Source: an uncultured Oscillospiraceae bacterium (lineage in GTDB: Bacteria; Bacillota; Clostridia; Oscillospirales; Oscillospiraceae). Taken from it: a stretch of 31,074 bases of DNA. A program made the translations under genes and the position numbers. The number at the start of each line of letters is the position of its first letter. The first letter of the stretch is position 1. Shown in pieces: positions 29,835 through 31,074 of the stretch. Under the pieces are notes generated by a model that was given only the letters and a program-made list of their open reading frames with translations, had not been told where the DNA came from and searched no databases. Location of the stretch: positions 1 to 31,074 of the forward strand of contig CAJTSQ010000028.1 in assembly GCA_910578735.1 (NCBI GenBank). The letters are read 5' to 3'.

Positions 29835-29865
29835 ATTATAAACCATCCTCACAGGGCTAAGTCAA
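29835..29865 (-). promoter_or_regulatory. Promoter of the LytTR gene
   Basis: On the minus strand, TTGACT (29860-29865) and perfect TATAAT (29835-29840). The 19-base spacer is longer than ideal and may require activation. Confidence 0.55.
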
Positions 29866-29903
29866 GAAAATTTATTGGCACAGCTCTGAGTTCCGCAAAA
29901 ACC

Positions 29904-29940
29904 GGCCGCCCCGACGGAGGTTCCATCGGGGCGGTCTTTT
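29904..29940 (+). terminator. Terminator-like hairpin, plus strand
   Basis: GGCCGCCCCGA (29904-29914) pairs with TCGGGGCGGTC (29926-29936), followed by TTTT. It lies in the 205-base gap between the divergently read LytTR gene and secG, with no plus-strand gene before it; on minus it is followed by TTTT-poor sequence. Confidence 0.55.
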
Positions 29941-29949
29941 CCGCGTCAT

Positions 29950-29993
29950 AAAAAAGCCCTGGCAGAAACTTTTCATATCGTTCCTGCCGGGGC
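29950..29993 (-). terminator. Terminator of secG
   Basis: On the minus strand, GCCCCGGCAGGAAC and GTTTCTGCCAGGGC form a 14-bp stem (two G-U pairs) with a 10-base loop (29970-29979), followed by TTTTTT. It begins 14 bases after the secG stop. Confidence 0.88.
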
Positions 29994-30006
29994 AAATTTT
30001 ACCTGC

Positions 30007-30243
30007 TCAGATCAGGCTCAGGACCAAGGTGATGATAATCCAGAGGATGGCCACCCACTTGGTCATTTTGGCCAGCTTGGCGTCCAGGCTCTTGGCCTTA
30101 TTCTTAGACAGGAAGGTGTCAGCGCCGCCGGCGATTGCCCCGGACAGGCCCGCGCTCTTGCCGGACTGGAGCATAACGACCGCAATGACAGCCAGACCGC
30201 AGAGGACCTGGACGATGGTGAGGATCAGATTCAGCGTGTTCAT
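30007..30243 (-). CDS. secG: Preprotein translocase subunit SecG
   Basis: Small membrane subunit of the SecYEG channel that aids SecA-driven export. The 78-residue product has two transmembrane helices (about 6-25 and 57-77) around the typical segment VVMLQSGKSAGLSGAIAGGA. The start is ATG at 30243 with AAGGAAC upstream; the frame is open further, but there is no better site. It has its own promoter and terminator. Confidence 0.93.
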   Translation of the reverse strand: MNTLNLILTIVQVLCGLAVIAVVMLQSGKSAGLSGAIAGGADTFLSKNKAKSLDAKLAKMTKWVAILWIIITLVLSLI

Positions 30244-30316
30244 GTTACTCGTTCCTTTCAAGGCCCGGGGGCCGTAAATTAACAGATTGGTCCGGAAAAA
30301 TCCCGGAACATTCAAA

Positions 30317-30345
30317 AGCATATCACAATTCCCCGTGAATTGCAA
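30317..30345 (-). promoter_or_regulatory. Promoter of secG
   Basis: On the minus strand, TTGCAA (30340-30345), 17 bases, TATGCT (30317-30322), with TGA just upstream as an extended -10. Confidence 0.55.
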
Positions 30346-30393
30346 GGGGTTTCCTAAAAATTTACGGACAGGGCGGTACAAACCTGATTTTTC

Positions 30394-30422
30394 TTGTGTT
30401 TTGCCGGGAGAAATAGTATAAT
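30394..30422 (+). promoter_or_regulatory. Promoter of miaB
   Basis: TTGTGT (30394-30399), 17 bases, perfect TATAAT (30417-30422), 35 bases before the miaB ATG. Confidence 0.6.
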
Positions 30423-30456
30423 GTATTTGTTAAAATAGTGCTCTCTGGAGGTTTGT

Positions 30457-30600
30457 ATGGAACGCACCACCGTTATCTCCCCCGCCGAGGTAGAAAAACA
30501 GCTGGAACACTGCGCCGCCGTGGCCCGGCTCACCGCCCAGTGGGGCGAACAGCCCCTGGCCTTTGTAGACACCTACGGCTGTCCTAATGTACGAGTTTAG
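30457..30600 (+). pseudogene. miaB: Truncated miaB (5' stump), probably interrupted by an integrated element
   Basis: MiaB is a radical SAM methylthiotransferase that completes ms2i6A37 in tRNA. Here only 47 codons remain: an N-terminal leader (MERTTVISPAEVEKQLEHCA), then PLAFVDTYGC, the start of the family's N-terminal Fe-S domain. The normal continuation would be GCQxN; instead the frame reads GCPNVRV and stops at TAG (30598-30600). The identity with MiaB thus ends exactly after C42 (codon 30580-30582). Promoter and ribosome binding site (TGGAGG) are intact. What follows is AT-rich DNA with other small ORFs, as expected for an insertion. A deletion is the alternative. The 3' part of miaB is not in the window. 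Confidence 0.75.
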
Positions 30601-30620
30601 CTGATTTTGAATAAGCCTTG

Positions 30621-30652
30621 AAACGCCTGGATTTTATCCGGGCGTTTTCTTT
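30621..30652 (+). terminator. Terminator after the miaB stump
   Basis: AAACGCCTGGA (30621-30631) and TCCGGGCGTTT (30637-30647) pair with one G-U, loop TTTTA, followed by TTTCTTTT. It probably belongs to the inserted DNA and would isolate it from miaB transcription. Confidence 0.8.
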
Positions 30653-30717
30653 TCGCCTACATGATTAACGGTATTATTAAAGTTGATAAAAAAACTTTAT
30701 AAAATTAACGAAAACGC

Positions 30718-30746
30718 TTGACAATTACCGTTCGGTAAGTTATCAT
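30718..30746 (+). promoter_or_regulatory. Strong promoter with palindromic operator in its spacer
   Basis: Perfect TTGACA (30718-30723), 17 bases, TATCAT (30741-30746). The spacer contains TTACCG-TT-CGGTAA (30725-30738), an inverted repeat typical in form of TetR-family operators. It drives the small ORFs that follow. Confidence 0.7.
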
Positions 30747-30794
30747 ATAAGCATGGAACACGAAATCACCGAAAAGCAACACGGAGGTTTACAC

Positions 30795-30971
30795 ATGAAA
30801 AAGTTTAACGCTATCTTCTGGAGAGAGAACCGCCAGCTCAAAAACGGGGGATACGAAACCACCCGGACCATTGAAGCCCGCACATTGAAATCTGCCGAAA
30901 ACAAGGCCAAGAAAATGACCCAGGGCTGTTTATATGGGTCCATGTCCCTGCTGAGAGTCGAAGAGGCATGA
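30795..30971 (+). CDS. Small basic protein of unknown function
   Basis: A 58-residue protein, MKKFNAIFWRENRQLKNGGY, then ETTRTIEARTLKSAENKAKK, with a C-terminal GCLYGSMSLLRVEEA. The ATG at 30795 is chosen because GGAGG lies just before it; an in-frame ATG at 30753 is only six bases after the -10 box. I do not recognise the family, although such short Lys/Arg-rich proteins are usual in phages and conjugative elements. It is followed by another short ORF with a good ribosome binding site. Confidence 0.6.
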   Translation: MKKFNAIFWRENRQLKNGGYETTRTIEARTLKSAENKAKKMTQGCLYGSMSLLRVEEA

Positions 30972-31002
30972 GACGAAGCCAACCGAGAAAGGAGAAATAG
31001 CC

Positions 31003-31074
31003 ATGAACGAGTATCGGATCACCTTTACCAGCGAGACCGGAGAGAGCTCCAACCTCAACATCACCGAGCGCACC
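31003..31074 (+). CDS. Start of an unidentified gene, cut by the window end
   Basis: The 24 visible codons give MNEYRITFTSETGESSNLNI and on. AAAGGAG lies before the ATG. It is in the same run as the small gene at 30795. No function can be assigned. Confidence 0.55.
   Translation, partial: MNEYRITFTSETGESSNLNITERT

Larger units (their letters stand above)
30600..31074. mobile_element. Edge of a putative integrated element (continues beyond the window)
   Basis: From about 30583 the DNA no longer matches miaB, and 30655-30750 is markedly AT-rich. It holds ATTAACG twice (30663-30669 and 30704-30710), AAAGTT-N8-AACTTT (30679-30698), a strong regulated promoter and two small ORFs of phage/conjugative-element character. 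No integrase is visible inside the window, so the element type is unknown. Confidence 0.55.

Noticed and set aside
1..31074. CRISPR array, rRNA or tRNA genes
   Set aside because: No regularly spaced direct repeats and no tRNA- or rRNA-like segments were recognised by eye; a dedicated scan (tRNAscan-SE, Infernal) was not possible here.

Overview
The window looks like chromosome of a GC-rich, low-GC-phylum (Firmicutes) gut anaerobe of the Oscillospiraceae/Flavonifractor type. The reasons are AAGGAGG ribosome binding sites, a csrA-flagellin pair, a DnaD/DnaI-type helicase-loading pair, HemZ, a maf-mreC-mreD-PBP2 order, GC-rich coding DNA and many small GC-rich foldback repeats between genes. The genus is an inference; no rRNA or tRNA gene was seen.

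Layout. (1) 1-2750: csrA and a large flagellin gene whose leader carries a textbook CsrA target. (2) 2770-6157, minus strand: operon dnaD-like, dnaI/dnaC-like, lspA, rluD-like. (3) 6294-8776: zapA and a U32-family protein. (4) 8777-9245: the only long gene-free stretch, filled by two foldback elements. (5) 9246-11626: luxE-luxC, an acyl-reductase pair with no luciferase genes. (6) 11685-13889: dut, a DUF2262-type gene and a NADAR-domain gene in one tight run. (7) 13956-14539: a small minus-strand gene facing an XRE repressor gene across a shared promoter/operator region. (8) 14716-19090: maf, mreC, mreD and PBP2 (cell elongation). (9) 19146-20595: an Mrp-type Fe-S/ATPase protein and a metallo-beta-lactamase-fold hydrolase. 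(10) 20706-22678: a second small-gene/XRE module, the XRE gene overlapping hemZ. (11) 22806-26980: a uridine-kinase-like protein and two convergent GH13 glucan-active enzymes. (12) 27213-29801: a diguanylate cyclase response regulator, a PilZ c-di-GMP receptor and an opposing LytTR response regulator. (13) 30007-31074: secG, then a 47-codon miaB stump that stops at the first Fe-S cysteine, followed by AT-rich DNA with small unfamiliar ORFs. This looks like the edge of an integrated element.

The most interesting points are: the two small-gene/XRE modules, which share one blueprint (an operator copy inside the -35/-10 spacer, a second copy at the start site, and the facing promoter inside the small gene) but use different operator sequences; the miaB interruption at 30580-30583; the luxEC pair; the dut/DUF2262/NADAR cluster; the CsrA hairpin; and a modular family of foldback elements that in places supply the stop codons of neighbouring genes.
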